Below, one piece after another: positions 24,282 to 33,481 of a stretch of 50,059 nt of DNA (position 1 is its first letter; every line of letters starts with the position of its first letter). The DNA lies in assembly GCA_964407825.1 (NCBI GenBank), contig CAYOXD010000011.1, positions 1 to 50,059 on the forward strand, in the 5' to 3' direction. The notes below the pieces were generated by a model. That model was not told the origin of the DNA. It did not search any database and saw nothing but the letters and a program-made list of their open reading frames with translations. The translations under genes were made by a program, and so were the position numbers. The DNA is from CAYOXD01 sp964407825 (lineage in GTDB: Bacteria > Desulfobacterota > Desulfobacteria > Desulfobacterales > JAFDDL01).

Positions 24282-26944
24282 GCGCCCTGGCCGACGATCC
24301 CCGCGCCACCTATCGGTTGCAACTGCGGCCTGGATTCGGCTTCGCCGAAGCCGCCAATCTGGCAGGCTACCTGGCGGATCTGGGCGTCAGCCATGTCTAC
24401 CTCTCCCCCTGCCTCCAGGCGGCCGAGGGCAGCACCCACGGCTATGACGGTGTCGATCCTTGCCGTGTCAGCGAGGCCCTGGGAGGATCTGGAGCCCATG
24501 CCGGATTTTGCGAAACACTGGCGCACGCCGGCCTCGGCCTCATGATCGATATCGTACCGAACCATCTGGCTATTCCCGGCAGGCAGAACCCCTGGTGGTG
24601 GGACGTACTGGGCAACGGCCCCGCCAGCCCCCACGCCGCGACCTTCGACATCGACTGGCAAGCCGCCGGCCGGCCCTGGCCCGATAAGCTGCTCCTTCCC
24701 GTTCTGGGGGATCATTACGGCCGCGTTCTCGAAGGGGGCCAGTTGCAGCTGTCCCACCGGGAGGGCGAATTTGTCCTGAGCTATTTTGAGCATCTCTTTC
24801 CGGTGGCCCCCACCAGCCTGGCGGCACTTCTCGAAAGGGCCGCCGATACCTGCGGGTCCCGGGATCTCAACCGTCTTGCCAAGCGTCACGCCCAGCTGCG
24901 AAACTTCGCGCAGGACGGACAAAAAAAAGTGGCCGAGCAAATACGTGAAAGACGCACACTGGCAGGTTTGCGCGCAAGGCTCTGTCGCGAGGCACCGGCG
25001 GCGATCCGGGCCATCGAGGCCGAAGTCGCCCGCCTCAACCGGGATCCGGACGCCCTGGACGCTCTGATGGAGGGGCAGCACTACCGGCTCTGTCGCTGGC
25101 GTCTGGCCAACCATCGACTGGGATACCGGAGATTTTTCGATATCAAGGAGCTGGTGGGCCTTCGGGTGGAGGATGAGGCGGTCTTCCAGGCCACTCACGC
25201 GCTGGTCCTGTCCTGGGTGCAAAGGGGATGGGTGCAGGGCCTTCGCATCGATCATGCCGACGGGCTCTGGGATCCGGCCGTCTATTTTGGCAGGCTGCGA
25301 CGGGCCTGCCCGGCGGCTTGGATCGTTGTGGAAAAAATTCTCGGGCCCGGAGAGGCGCTCCCGCCGGACTGGCCCGTGGCAGGCACGACGGGGTATGATT
25401 TTCTGAACCTTGCAGCCGGCCTCTTTATCGATCCCGACGGAGAGGAGGCCCTGACAGAGATATACAGGGAGCTGACAGGTGAGACCACGGACTACGCACG
25501 GATAGTCTGCACCTGCAAACGCCTGGCGCTGACCGGGCTTCTGGGAAGCGAGCTCAACCGGCTCACCGACCTCTTTCTGGATATCTGTCACCGTCACCGT
25601 CGCCACCGGGACCATGCCAGGGACGAACTTCGCGAGGTCCTGGTGGAGACTGCGGTTTTTTTTCCCGTCTACCGCACCTACCTGTCCCCTTCCAAGGATC
25701 TCCCCGCCCCTTGCGACGAAGGCCGAATCTGCGATGCCATCGCAAAGGCCGCAGCACAACGGCCCGATCTGGACACCGATCTTTTTCTCTTTTTAAGGGA
25801 CCTGCTTCTGCTGCGGGAGGCCGGTCCCCTGGAAGCGGAACTGGCCATGCGCTTCCAACAATTGACAGGTCCCGTCATGGCCAAGGGGGTGGAGGACACC
25901 GCCCTTTACCGCTTTCACCGCCTGATCAGCCTCAACGAAGTCGGCGGCGATCCGACCCGTTTCGGCGTAAGCCCCGAAGCGTTTCACAGGGCCTGCGTGG
26001 AGGCCCGGGAAAGGCGGCCCCTGTCGTTGCTGGCCACCGCGACCCACGACACCAAACGCGGCGAGGATGTCAGATGCCGTCTGGCGCTTCTCGCGGAGGC
26101 GCCGGAGCGATGGACCGCTGCCGTGCGCCGATGGATGCGCCATAACGAACGCCACCGGAAGGGCCCGATTCCGGACCCCAATACCGAGTATCTCTTTTAC
26201 CAGACCCTGGTGGGGGCCTGGCCCATCGATCCGGACCGCATGAGCGCGTACATGGAAAAGGCGGTCCGGGAAGCAAAGACGCATACCTCCTGGCTCCGGC
26301 CCAACGAGCCCTACGAGGCGGGGCTGCGGGATTTTGTCCGGAAAGTCATGGCCGATGAGACCTACAGAACCGATCTGGTGGCGTTCGTCAGGGGACTTCT
26401 CCTCCCCGGAAGGATCAACAGCCTCGCCCAGACGCTCCTCAAACTCACGGCCCCCGGCGTACCGGATCTCTATCAGGGAACGGAGCTGTGGGATCTCAGC
26501 CTCGTCGACCCGGACAACAGAAGGCCTGTCGACTTCCACCTGCGCCGGCGCCTCCTTTCAGAAGTATCGGGGCTCAGCCCTGAAGAGATCCTGGCGCGGA
26601 TGGACGAGGGGCTTCCCAAGCTCTGGGTGATCCGTCAGGCCCTCGGGTTTCGCCGCCGGCGACCCGATCTTTTCGGCCCAAAGGCCGCCTACCGCCCTCT
26701 GCCGGTCCGGGGCCCCAAGGCCTCCCACGGGGTGGTCTTTCTTCGGGGGGAAGCATCCGTTACCGTCGTGCCCCGGCTCGTGATGCGTCTGGACGGGCAG
26801 TGGGAGAACACCGAGCTGACGCTTCCCCCGGGATGCTGGCGCAACCTCCTGACCGGGGAAACGGTGCAGGGAGGGGCGGTTCGGCTTCAGGACCTGCTGG
26901 CCCGGTTTCCCGTGGGGCTCCTGGAGCGAAAGGAGGACCCATGA
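24278..26944 (+). CDS. treY: Maltooligosyltrehalose synthase TreY
   Basis: TreY turns the reducing end of a maltooligosaccharide into a trehalose unit. The 888 residues carry the GH13 family motifs: YRLQLRPGFGF at the N-terminus, DLGVSHVYLSPCL, GYDGVDP, DIVPNHLAI, the nucleophile-region motif LRIDHADGLWDP, the acid/base region WIVVEKILGPGE, and THDTKRGEDVR. The C-terminal LYQGTELWDLSLVDPDNRRPVDF is characteristic. It starts at a GTG overlapping the tnaA stop and ends overlapping treZ by four bases. treY and treZ make trehalose from glycogen-like glucans; a debranching TreX gene is not in the window. Confidence 0.97.
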   Translation: MSALADDPRATYRLQLRPGFGFAEAANLAGYLADLGVSHVYLSPCLQAAEGSTHGYDGVDPCRVSEALGGSGAHAGFCETLAHAGLGLMIDIVPNHLAIPGRQNPWWWDVLGNGPASPHAATFDIDWQAAGRPWPDKLLLPVLGDHYGRVLEGGQLQLSHREGEFVLSYFEHLFPVAPTSLAALLERAADTCGSRDLNRLAKRHAQLRNFAQDGQKKVAEQIRERRTLAGLRARLCREAPAAIRAIEAEVARLNRDPDALDALMEGQHYRLCRWRLANHRLGYRRFFDIKELVGLRVEDEAVFQATHALVLSWVQRGWVQGLRIDHADGLWDPAVYFGRLRRACPAAWIVVEKILGPGEALPPDWPVAGTTGYDFLNLAAGLFIDPDGEEALTEIYRELTGETTDYARIVCTCKRLALTGLLGSELNRLTDLFLDICHRHRRHRDHARDELREVLVETAVFFPVYRTYLSPSKDLPAPCDEGRICDAIAKAAAQRPDLDTDLFLFLRDLLLLREAGPLEAELAMRFQQLTGPVMAKGVEDTALYRFHRLISLNEVGGDPTRFGVSPEAFHRACVEARERRPLSLLATATHDTKRGEDVRCRLALLAEAPERWTAAVRRWMRHNERHRKGPIPDPNTEYLFYQTLVGAWPIDPDRMSAYMEKAVREAKTHTSWLRPNEPYEAGLRDFVRKVMADETYRTDLVAFVRGLLLPGRINSLAQTLLKLTAPGVPDLYQGTELWDLSLVDPDNRRPVDFHLRRRLLSEVSGLSPEEILARMDEGLPKLWVIRQALGFRRRRPDLFGPKAAYRPLPVRGPKASHGVVFLRGEASVTVVPRLVMRLDGQWENTELTLPPGCWRNLLTGETVQGGAVRLQDLLARFPVGLLERKEDP

Positions 26945-28671
26945 GCCAGGTTCGCGTGTGGGCGCCGGCGGCCCGGCAGGTGGAGCTGGATCATCAGGGG
27001 CGGCTCTTGCCCATGAAAAGGCGGGAGAGCGGCTGGTGGGTCGTGGAGGCCCCCCTTGTCCGGCACGGCCTCGACTATGCCTTTCGGCTGGGGGGAAAGG
27101 GGCCCTGGCCCGATCCGCGCTCCCCGTGGCAGCCCAGAGGCGTCCATGGCCCCTCCAGGTGGGTCGATCACGACCGTTTTTCCTGGACCGACGCGGACTG
27201 GCGTCAGCCGCCCCTGGGATCGGCCGTCCTGTTCGAACTCCACGTGGGCACCTTTACTCCTGAGGGAACCTTCGACTCGGCCGTGGCGCGGCTCGATCAC
27301 CTCGTCGATCTGGGTATCACCCATGTGGAGCTCATGCCCGTGGCCGAATTTTCAGGCAACCGCGGATGGGGTTACGACGGCGTGGATCTCTACGCACCCC
27401 ATCATGCCTATGGCGGACCCGACGGGCTCAAGCGCTTCGTAAACGCCTGCCATGGCCGGGGGCTGGCCGTACTGCTCGATGTGGTGTATAACCATCTGGG
27501 CCCGGAGGGGAATTACCTCGGCCGTTTCGGCCCCTATTTCACCCGCCGCTACGCCACGCCGTGGGGAGAGGCGGTGAACCTGGACGGCCCCCAGAGTGAC
27601 GAGGTGCGTCGCTTTTTCATCGACAATGCCCGGATGTGGCTGCGTGATTACCACCTGGACGGGCTTCGCATCGACGCCGTGCATGCGATCCTGGACACCT
27701 CGGCGACCCATTTTCTGGAGGCGCTGGCAGCCGAGGTGAACGCCCTGGAAGCCGCCCTGGGCAGGCCGCTTGTCCTCATCGCGGAAAGTGATCTGAATGA
27801 TCCCCGGGTAATCCGCTCCCCGGAAGCCGGCGGCTATGGTCTCCACGCACAATGGAACGAGGACTTCCACCATGCCCTGCACGCGGTCCTCACCGCGGAG
27901 CGAACCGGTTACTACCGGGACTTCGGACACCTGGCGGATCTGGCCAAGGTGCTGACCCGGGGGTTTGCCTATGACGGCCGGTATTCCGCCTACCGGCAGC
28001 GTCGCCACGGACGCTCCGCCGCCGGGACTTGCGGGCACCGGTTCGTGGGCTTTCTCCAGAATCACGACCAGGTGGGAAACCGCGCCCTGGGGGAGCGCAC
28101 AGGGCAGCTGCTGACGACCGGGCAGCTGAAAATCGGGGCAGCCCTGGTAATGACATCGCCCTTCCTGCCCATGCTGTTCCAGGGGGAGCAGTGGGGGGCA
28201 AAAACGCCCTTTGTCTACTTCACCGATCATCGGGACCCGGCCCTGGCCGAGGCGGTGAGGGCCGGACGGCTCAGCGAGTTCGCCGGCTTCGGCTGGCCGC
28301 CGGGGAACATCCCGGATCCCCAGTCCGAGGAGAGCTTTTATCGATCCAGGCTCGACTGGGAGGAGATGCGCCTGCCCGTCCACCATGAATTGCTTCAGTG
28401 GCACCGTTCGCTCATCCGGCTGCGCCGCAGGCATCCGGCGCTGACCGACGGCCGCATGGACCAAGCAATCGTTGACGTTAACGAGTCCGCCCGCTGGTTG
28501 GTCCTGAAACGCGGACCGGTCCTTGTGGCCTGCAATTTCGCTGAGGTTCCCGGTCGGATTCCCTGCCCCGGACTCGCGGGGAAGCGGCTCGCCCTCAGCT
28601 CCGAGGAAATCCCCGGACCCGAAGGCAGCGCGGTCCTGCTGCCGCCGCACGCCGTGGCGGTGTTTATATGA
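26941..28671 (+). CDS. treZ: Maltooligosyltrehalose trehalohydrolase TreZ
   Basis: TreZ releases free trehalose from the product of TreY. The 576-residue enzyme has an N-terminal E-set domain (VRVWAPAARQVELD), followed by the GH13 barrel: FELHVGTFTPEGTFD, GITHVELMPVAEF, WGYDGVDLYAPHHAYGGP, LDVVYNHLGPEGNYL, the nucleophile motif DGLRIDAVHAI, the acid motif LIAESDLNDPR and FLQNHDQVGNR. The longer frame starting at 26800 is an artefact. ATG at 26941 has AGGAGG four bases upstream and overlaps the TreY stop (ATGA). It is followed 11 bases later by a UPF0182 gene, so all three may be one transcript. Confidence 0.97.
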   Translation: MSQVRVWAPAARQVELDHQGRLLPMKRRESGWWVVEAPLVRHGLDYAFRLGGKGPWPDPRSPWQPRGVHGPSRWVDHDRFSWTDADWRQPPLGSAVLFELHVGTFTPEGTFDSAVARLDHLVDLGITHVELMPVAEFSGNRGWGYDGVDLYAPHHAYGGPDGLKRFVNACHGRGLAVLLDVVYNHLGPEGNYLGRFGPYFTRRYATPWGEAVNLDGPQSDEVRRFFIDNARMWLRDYHLDGLRIDAVHAILDTSATHFLEALAAEVNALEAALGRPLVLIAESDLNDPRVIRSPEAGGYGLHAQWNEDFHHALHAVLTAERTGYYRDFGHLADLAKVLTRGFAYDGRYSAYRQRRHGRSAAGTCGHRFVGFLQNHDQVGNRALGERTGQLLTTGQLKIGAALVMTSPFLPMLFQGEQWGAKTPFVYFTDHRDPALAEAVRAGRLSEFAGFGWPPGNIPDPQSEESFYRSRLDWEEMRLPVHHELLQWHRSLIRLRRRHPALTDGRMDQAIVDVNESARWLVLKRGPVLVACNFAEVPGRIPCPGLAGKRLALSSEEIPGPEGSAVLLPPHAVAVFI

Positions 28672-28682
28672 GAGGAGTGCAC

Positions 28683-31424
28683 ATGAAACAACCCATTGGA
28701 ACTTTTGGGAAGACGGCCGGGCTCCTGCTGGTGCTGGCCATTTTACTCGTCATCGGTCTCTTTGCCACTACAGGCTGGATCCAGGACTGGCTCTGGATGC
28801 GCCAGTTGGGCTACGCCATTGTCTTTCAACGGATCCTCTCCGTCAAATTCGGCCTGGCCGCCGCGGGCTTTCTCACCGCCTTTTTCTATCTCTGGGTGAA
28901 CCTGCGCCTGGCCGCCAACGCCCTCTTCCGGCTGCGTGGCCATGCGGTCAACGGCACCCTGATGCTTTATACCCGACAGGGCGTCGCCCTTCCGGCCGCC
29001 TGGACCGGGGCGGGCCTCCTTCTGGTGTCGGCAGTCGTGGGTTTCCTCTTTGCCTCCGTCTTCTTCAGCCAATGGGACACTTACATCTGGTTTCATTGGG
29101 GGGGCGGCTTCGGGCAGACCGATCCGATCTTCGGCCGTGACATCGGCTTTTACCTCTTTCGCCTGCCCTTTTATGAGTTCCTCCGTAACAGCCTGACGGG
29201 TCTGACGCTCCTCACCCTTGTGGCTATCGGCATTGCCTACACGCAGTTCGGTGCGCTGCAGCCCGGGGGGCCACCACCGAGCGAGGCGGACCGGCCGCTC
29301 CTGCGGCACCTGGCCCTTCTACTGCTGCCCTTTGCCGCATGCCTGGGCTGGGGATTCTATCTGGACCGCTTCGGGCTTCTCACATCCAGCCGGGGCGTTG
29401 TCTACGGGATCGGCTATACCGCCTACCATATCGAACGGGTCGGTCTCTGGGTCATGCTGGCGGCCGTCGCTATCCTGACAGCCCTGATCGTTCACTGCCT
29501 CTTATCGCGCCGCCTCCACCACCTCCTCATTGCCGTATCTGGCTATTTTATCCTTTATTTCCTGTCCCTTGTCCTCATACCCGGCCTCGTCCAAAAGTAT
29601 GTGGTCGCACCCAATGAGTTCAGGCTGGAGCGGCCCTTTTTGAAGCACAACATCGCTTTCACCCGGAAGGCCTTTCAGCTCGACAAAATCCAGGACAAGG
29701 CGTACCCGGCGCTACGGGACCTGACCCTGAAGGACATCGACCAACACCGGCCCACCATCGATAACATCCGGCTCTGGGACTGGCGGCCAATCCTCCAAAC
29801 CTATCGACAGACGCAGGAAATCCGGCTCTATTACCAATTCTCTTCAGTGGATGTGGGACGCTATCGCCTGGCGGACGGCTACCACCAGGTGATGCTCTCG
29901 GCCAGGGAATTGGCGCCGGAGCTGCCGGCCAAAGCCCAGACATGGGTCAATCAATACCTTCAGTTCACCCATGGCTATGGCCTTGTGATGAGCTTCGTCT
30001 CGAAACAGCAGGAGGGAGGGCTTCCCGTGTATGTAATAAAGGATATCCCCCCCACCTCGGATTACGGCCTGAAGGTCGAGCAGCCGGCCATCTACTACGG
30101 TGAAAACGCACCCGGCTATCGGATCGTTTCCACCCGCGTAAAGGAATTCGACTACCCCAAGGGAAATGACAATGTATACGCGAGCTATCAGGGCAAGGGC
30201 GGCATCCCCTTGAACAGCCTGTGGCGAAAGCTTCTCTTTGCCTGGACCCAGTCAGACATCAATCTTCTTTTCACCTCTTCCCTCACCCCCGAGAGCCGCA
30301 TCCAGATCTACAGGGGCGTCCGGCAACGCGTCGCCAAGGTCGCTCCCTTTCTGGCCCTTGACAGCGATCCCTATCTCGTGCTGGCGGGCGGCAGGCTCTA
30401 CTGGATCCAGGATGCCTACACCCTCTCGGACCGCTATCCCTACGCCCAACCCTCGGGGGTATCCCGTCGGCCCCTGAATTACATTCGAAATTCGGTAAAA
30501 GCCGTGGTGGATGTATACAACGGCACCGTCCAGCTCTACATAACCGATACCAAGGACCCGATCCTTCGGCTTTACCGCCAAGCGTTCCCGGGTATATTCA
30601 AGGACCTCTCGCAACTGCCGGCCGATTTAAAGCCCCACCTTCGATACCCCCAGGATCTCTTTTCGATTCAGGCCAACGCCTACATGGCCTATCACATGAC
30701 AGATCCCCAGGTATTCTACAACCAGGAGGACCTCTGGGCCCCGCCCCAGGAAAAATACGCCGGCCAGGCGGTGCCTTTTCAACCCTACTACATTCTGATG
30801 CGGCTTCCGGACACCCACGCGCTCCACTATTTCCTCATGATGCCCTTTACCCCCCAGGGCAGGGACAACATGGTCGCCTGGATGGGGGCAAGCTGCGATT
30901 TCCCGGGATATGGACACATCATCGTCTATCAACTGCCAAAGGAAAGGCTCACCTTCGGCCCGATCCAGATTGAAGCCATGATCGATCAGAATGCCGTCAT
31001 CTCCCAGCAGCTCTCCCTCTGGGACCAGCGGGGCTCCCATGTCATCCGAGGCAACCTGGTGGTGATCCCCATTGAAAATTCCTTTCTCTACGTGGAACCT
31101 GTCTATCTCCTGGCCGAAGGGGTGAATATCCCGCAGCTGATCCGGGTCATCGTGGTTTCGGGTGACAAGGTGGTGATGGAGCCCACCCTGGACCAGGCCA
31201 TCCAGGCGGTTTTCGGCGCCTCCGCCCCATCCTCCGGAAAACCGGCGGCCGCCAGCGCCATCGAACCCGAAGTGTTGATCCGTGCCCGCCAGGCCTTCGA
31301 TCAAGCCACGCAGGCCGTCCAAAAGGGAGAGTGGAAAAATTTCGGGAAGGCCATGGACGAACTGAAAACGACACTCGCGCCCAAGAGCCAGGGATCGAAG
31401 TCCCGGGGAACGACATCCCATTGA
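28683..31424 (+). CDS. UPF0182 (COG1615) membrane protein
   Basis: A 913-residue protein with seven or so hydrophobic helices in its first 300 residues, for example AGLLLVLAILLVIGLFATTG near the start and LLIAVSGYFILYFLSLVLIP near 290. A large extracytoplasmic part follows, with NEFRLERPFLKHNIAFTRKAF, the family pattern WDWRPILQTYRQTQEIRLYY, and later DLFSIQANAYMAYHMTDPQVFYNQEDLW. This matches the widespread UPF0182 family, for which no function is established. A C-terminal tail of about 60 residues is alanine- and lysine-rich. ATG at 28683 has GAGGAG six bases upstream and lies just after treZ; a role linked to trehalose is not implied by the sequence. Confidence 0.93.
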   Translation: MKQPIGTFGKTAGLLLVLAILLVIGLFATTGWIQDWLWMRQLGYAIVFQRILSVKFGLAAAGFLTAFFYLWVNLRLAANALFRLRGHAVNGTLMLYTRQGVALPAAWTGAGLLLVSAVVGFLFASVFFSQWDTYIWFHWGGGFGQTDPIFGRDIGFYLFRLPFYEFLRNSLTGLTLLTLVAIGIAYTQFGALQPGGPPPSEADRPLLRHLALLLLPFAACLGWGFYLDRFGLLTSSRGVVYGIGYTAYHIERVGLWVMLAAVAILTALIVHCLLSRRLHHLLIAVSGYFILYFLSLVLIPGLVQKYVVAPNEFRLERPFLKHNIAFTRKAFQLDKIQDKAYPALRDLTLKDIDQHRPTIDNIRLWDWRPILQTYRQTQEIRLYYQFSSVDVGRYRLADGYHQVMLSARELAPELPAKAQTWVNQYLQFTHGYGLVMSFVSKQQEGGLPVYVIKDIPPTSDYGLKVEQPAIYYGENAPGYRIVSTRVKEFDYPKGNDNVYASYQGKGGIPLNSLWRKLLFAWTQSDINLLFTSSLTPESRIQIYRGVRQRVAKVAPFLALDSDPYLVLAGGRLYWIQDAYTLSDRYPYAQPSGVSRRPLNYIRNSVKAVVDVYNGTVQLYITDTKDPILRLYRQAFPGIFKDLSQLPADLKPHLRYPQDLFSIQANAYMAYHMTDPQVFYNQEDLWAPPQEKYAGQAVPFQPYYILMRLPDTHALHYFLMMPFTPQGRDNMVAWMGASCDFPGYGHIIVYQLPKERLTFGPIQIEAMIDQNAVISQQLSLWDQRGSHVIRGNLVVIPIENSFLYVEPVYLLAEGVNIPQLIRVIVVSGDKVVMEPTLDQAIQAVFGASAPSSGKPAAASAIEPEVLIRARQAFDQATQAVQKGEWKNFGKAMDELKTTLAPKSQGSKSRGTTSH

Positions 31425-31488
31425 GGCACGATCCAGGATTGAATATCGGTATTGAAATCGCTATCGGGATCGGGGGAGGAAGGAGAAA

Positions 31489-31893
31489 ATGGCCTATCTG
31501 TCTGTCATCCTGACCATCCTGTTCTGGGGGGTCGGGGCGTTTATCGGTAAGGCGGTCCTGGAGGACGGCTCCCCCATCTATATTTACCTTCTGGAGGCAT
31601 CCGGCACGCTCACCGTCGCTGGCTGCGTGAGCCTGCTGTTCAGGGAGGAAACCCGGGCCGTGGTCCGGCATTTCAGCGGGTGGGGATACCTGTTCGGTAT
31701 CCTGTGGGGCCTTGGCACCGTGACCTTCATCGTGGCCCTCAAACACAAACCTGCCAGCATCGTTGTGCCCTTAACGGCGCTCTATCCACTGACCACCGCC
31801 GTTCTGGCAATCGCCTTTCTCGGAGAGCCCCTCACGATGAAAACCGGCGCCGGCATCGCCTGCGCCATCCTGGCGGCCGTCCTTCTGGTTTGA
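31489..31893 (+). CDS. Half-size EamA/DMT transporter protein
   Basis: A 134-residue membrane protein with four or five helices and a single EamA unit, half the length of a classical ten-helix drug/metabolite transporter. Visible are the opening WGVGAFIGKAVLEDGSP, a central FGILWGLGTVTFIVALKHKPASIVVPLTALYPL, and the end FLGEPLTMKTGAGIACAILAAVLLV, the usual EamA closing signature. Single-unit members work as dimers. AAGGAG lies five bases before the ATG. The substrate is unknown. It is the last gene of the plus-strand block and is followed by a strong hairpin. Confidence 0.9.
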   Translation: MAYLSVILTILFWGVGAFIGKAVLEDGSPIYIYLLEASGTLTVAGCVSLLFREETRAVVRHFSGWGYLFGILWGLGTVTFIVALKHKPASIVVPLTALYPLTTAVLAIAFLGEPLTMKTGAGIACAILAAVLLV

Positions 31894-31895
31894 TC

Positions 31896-31930
31896 CGCCC
31901 GCCGGGGGCGCAGGGGGCAAACGGCGGGCG
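31896..31930. terminator. Strong hairpin between convergent genes
   Basis: A perfect nine-base inverted repeat (cgcccgccg at 31896-31904, cggcgggcg at 31922-31930) with a 17-base loop starts three bases after the EamA stop and lies between this gene and the convergent chemoreceptor gene. It has no T run on either side, so it would be a non-canonical or bidirectional terminator, or a 3'-end stabilising stem. Confidence 0.4.
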
Positions 31931-31984
31931 TTGCCGGTTGTACTTCCACTGCTTCGCAAGGCTGTTGCCGACAGCCGTTCCGCA

Positions 31985-33337
31985 TCAGGCATAAATGCCA
32001 CAGGCAAAATAAACGGGTTCGCCCGGTACCCCCATGAAGAAGGTACTCTTAAGGGACGGGGCCTCTTCTCCGGGTTTGGGCCACCAGTAATTGACCCACC
32101 CGGATTCTTCGATCGCGGCCCGCTCTGCCAATTCGACGAAGAACTTCTTTCCCTTGATATCCGCCGTTTCACTCAGATCCGGGCCCACCAGCGTATCCGG
32201 CGTAATGGGATGCGCTAAAAGCGTCATCTCCTCTGTCGAACCGGCGTAAATATAGAGCTCAGCGCCATCGGACAGGGGGCCGTTCTTCACCGCCGCCACC
32301 CTTAGGACGCTGTCGACCCCCTTGCTTTGGGCCATCTTCACGGCGCGTTTCACCAGCTTGACGGCCGCGCTTCGCATGTGGCCGCCCATCATCTGGCTGG
32401 CCAGCTCTCCCATTCGCTGACGCAGATTCCCCGCCTCCCGATCCAGGTTCTCCGATACACCGGCACTCTGGGTGGCTTGTTCCGCGTTCTTTTGAACCAC
32501 CATATCGATCTCGGTGACAGCAGTGGAGATCTGTTCAAGACCGTCCCGTTGCTCCTGGGATCCCTCGGATATCTCATTGACAAGGGTGCTGGACTTGGTC
32601 ATGGCATCCACCATGACGGTAAAATCATTGGATGTCTTGTCCACCAGCCCCACTCCGGCCTCGACCTTGGAAAGGGCGTTCTGGATCAGCTCCTGGGTGC
32701 CATTGGCTGCCTCGGCAGAGCGAACGGCCAGGTTGCGCACCTCATCGGCCACCACGGCGAAACCGGCCCCGTGTTCTCCCGCCCGGGCCGCCTCGATGGC
32801 GGCATTGAGCGCCAGGAGATTGGTTTGGAAGGCGATACTGTTGATCTGGTTGATGATCTGGCTGATCTGCCGGCTGGATTCGGAAATCTCGCCCATGGCC
32901 GTTTTCATCTCCCTCATGGACCCCTCGGAACGGACCACCGCATCCTGGACGTCCTTCATGAGGCTCTGACCCTTCATGGCGTTGTTGGCATTCTGGACCG
33001 TCATGGCGGTGATTTCTTCCATGCTGGAGGCGATTTCCTCAAGGCCGGCCGCCTGGTTGGAGGCACCATCGGCCAATTGGACCGATGCCATGTAGGAAGC
33101 GGCGCTGGTGGCCTCTATCTTTTCCCTTGCATCCACGAGCTCATCAAAGGAGGCTTCAAGTTCCTTGAAACTGCGGCGAATATAAAACAGCCAGGTCGCA
33201 AGCAGCAGAGCCACCCCTACCAGGCTGGTAAGGAGGATCCCCGTTCTGGCGGACACCAGGAAACCCACCAACGCTATGCTGACGATGATGGCAAGCGAGA
33301 GAAGCATAAAAATCACGACCTTCAACTTCAAACTCAT
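31985..33337 (-). CDS. Methyl-accepting chemotaxis protein with C-terminal Cache-like domain
   Basis: A 450-residue chemoreceptor. Two hydrophobic helices lie at about residues 6-28 and 32-51, joined by a loop of only a few residues, so there is no periplasmic sensor. The signalling domain follows; its hairpin tip is SIAFQTNLLALNAAIEAARAGEHGAGFAVVADEVRNLA. After residue 320 comes a second domain ending in EESGWVNYWWPKPGE and FFMGVPGEPVYFACGIY, which resembles the end of a single Cache domain. With this topology it would be cytoplasmic. The ATG at 33337 has AAAGGAGG four bases upstream; the longer frame is not supported. The domain order, signalling first and Cache last, is unusual. Confidence 0.92.
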   Translation of the reverse strand: MSLKLKVVIFMLLSLAIIVSIALVGFLVSARTGILLTSLVGVALLLATWLFYIRRSFKELEASFDELVDAREKIEATSAASYMASVQLADGASNQAAGLEEIASSMEEITAMTVQNANNAMKGQSLMKDVQDAVVRSEGSMREMKTAMGEISESSRQISQIINQINSIAFQTNLLALNAAIEAARAGEHGAGFAVVADEVRNLAVRSAEAANGTQELIQNALSKVEAGVGLVDKTSNDFTVMVDAMTKSSTLVNEISEGSQEQRDGLEQISTAVTEIDMVVQKNAEQATQSAGVSENLDREAGNLRQRMGELASQMMGGHMRSAAVKLVKRAVKMAQSKGVDSVLRVAAVKNGPLSDGAELYIYAGSTEEMTLLAHPITPDTLVGPDLSETADIKGKKFFVELAERAAIEESGWVNYWWPKPGEEAPSLKSTFFMGVPGEPVYFACGIYA

Positions 33338-33481
33338 GAAGCCTCCTTTACCTGGCGAAGGGGCTGCCAGGTGGTACTGGGTCAAGCAGGGGCCGGCCCA
33401 GCCGGCAAGCTATCGCAAAATATTCGAAAACGTTACCCCCTCGGTAGCGCCTTTTTACAAAATTGTCAAGCGTTTAATGGG

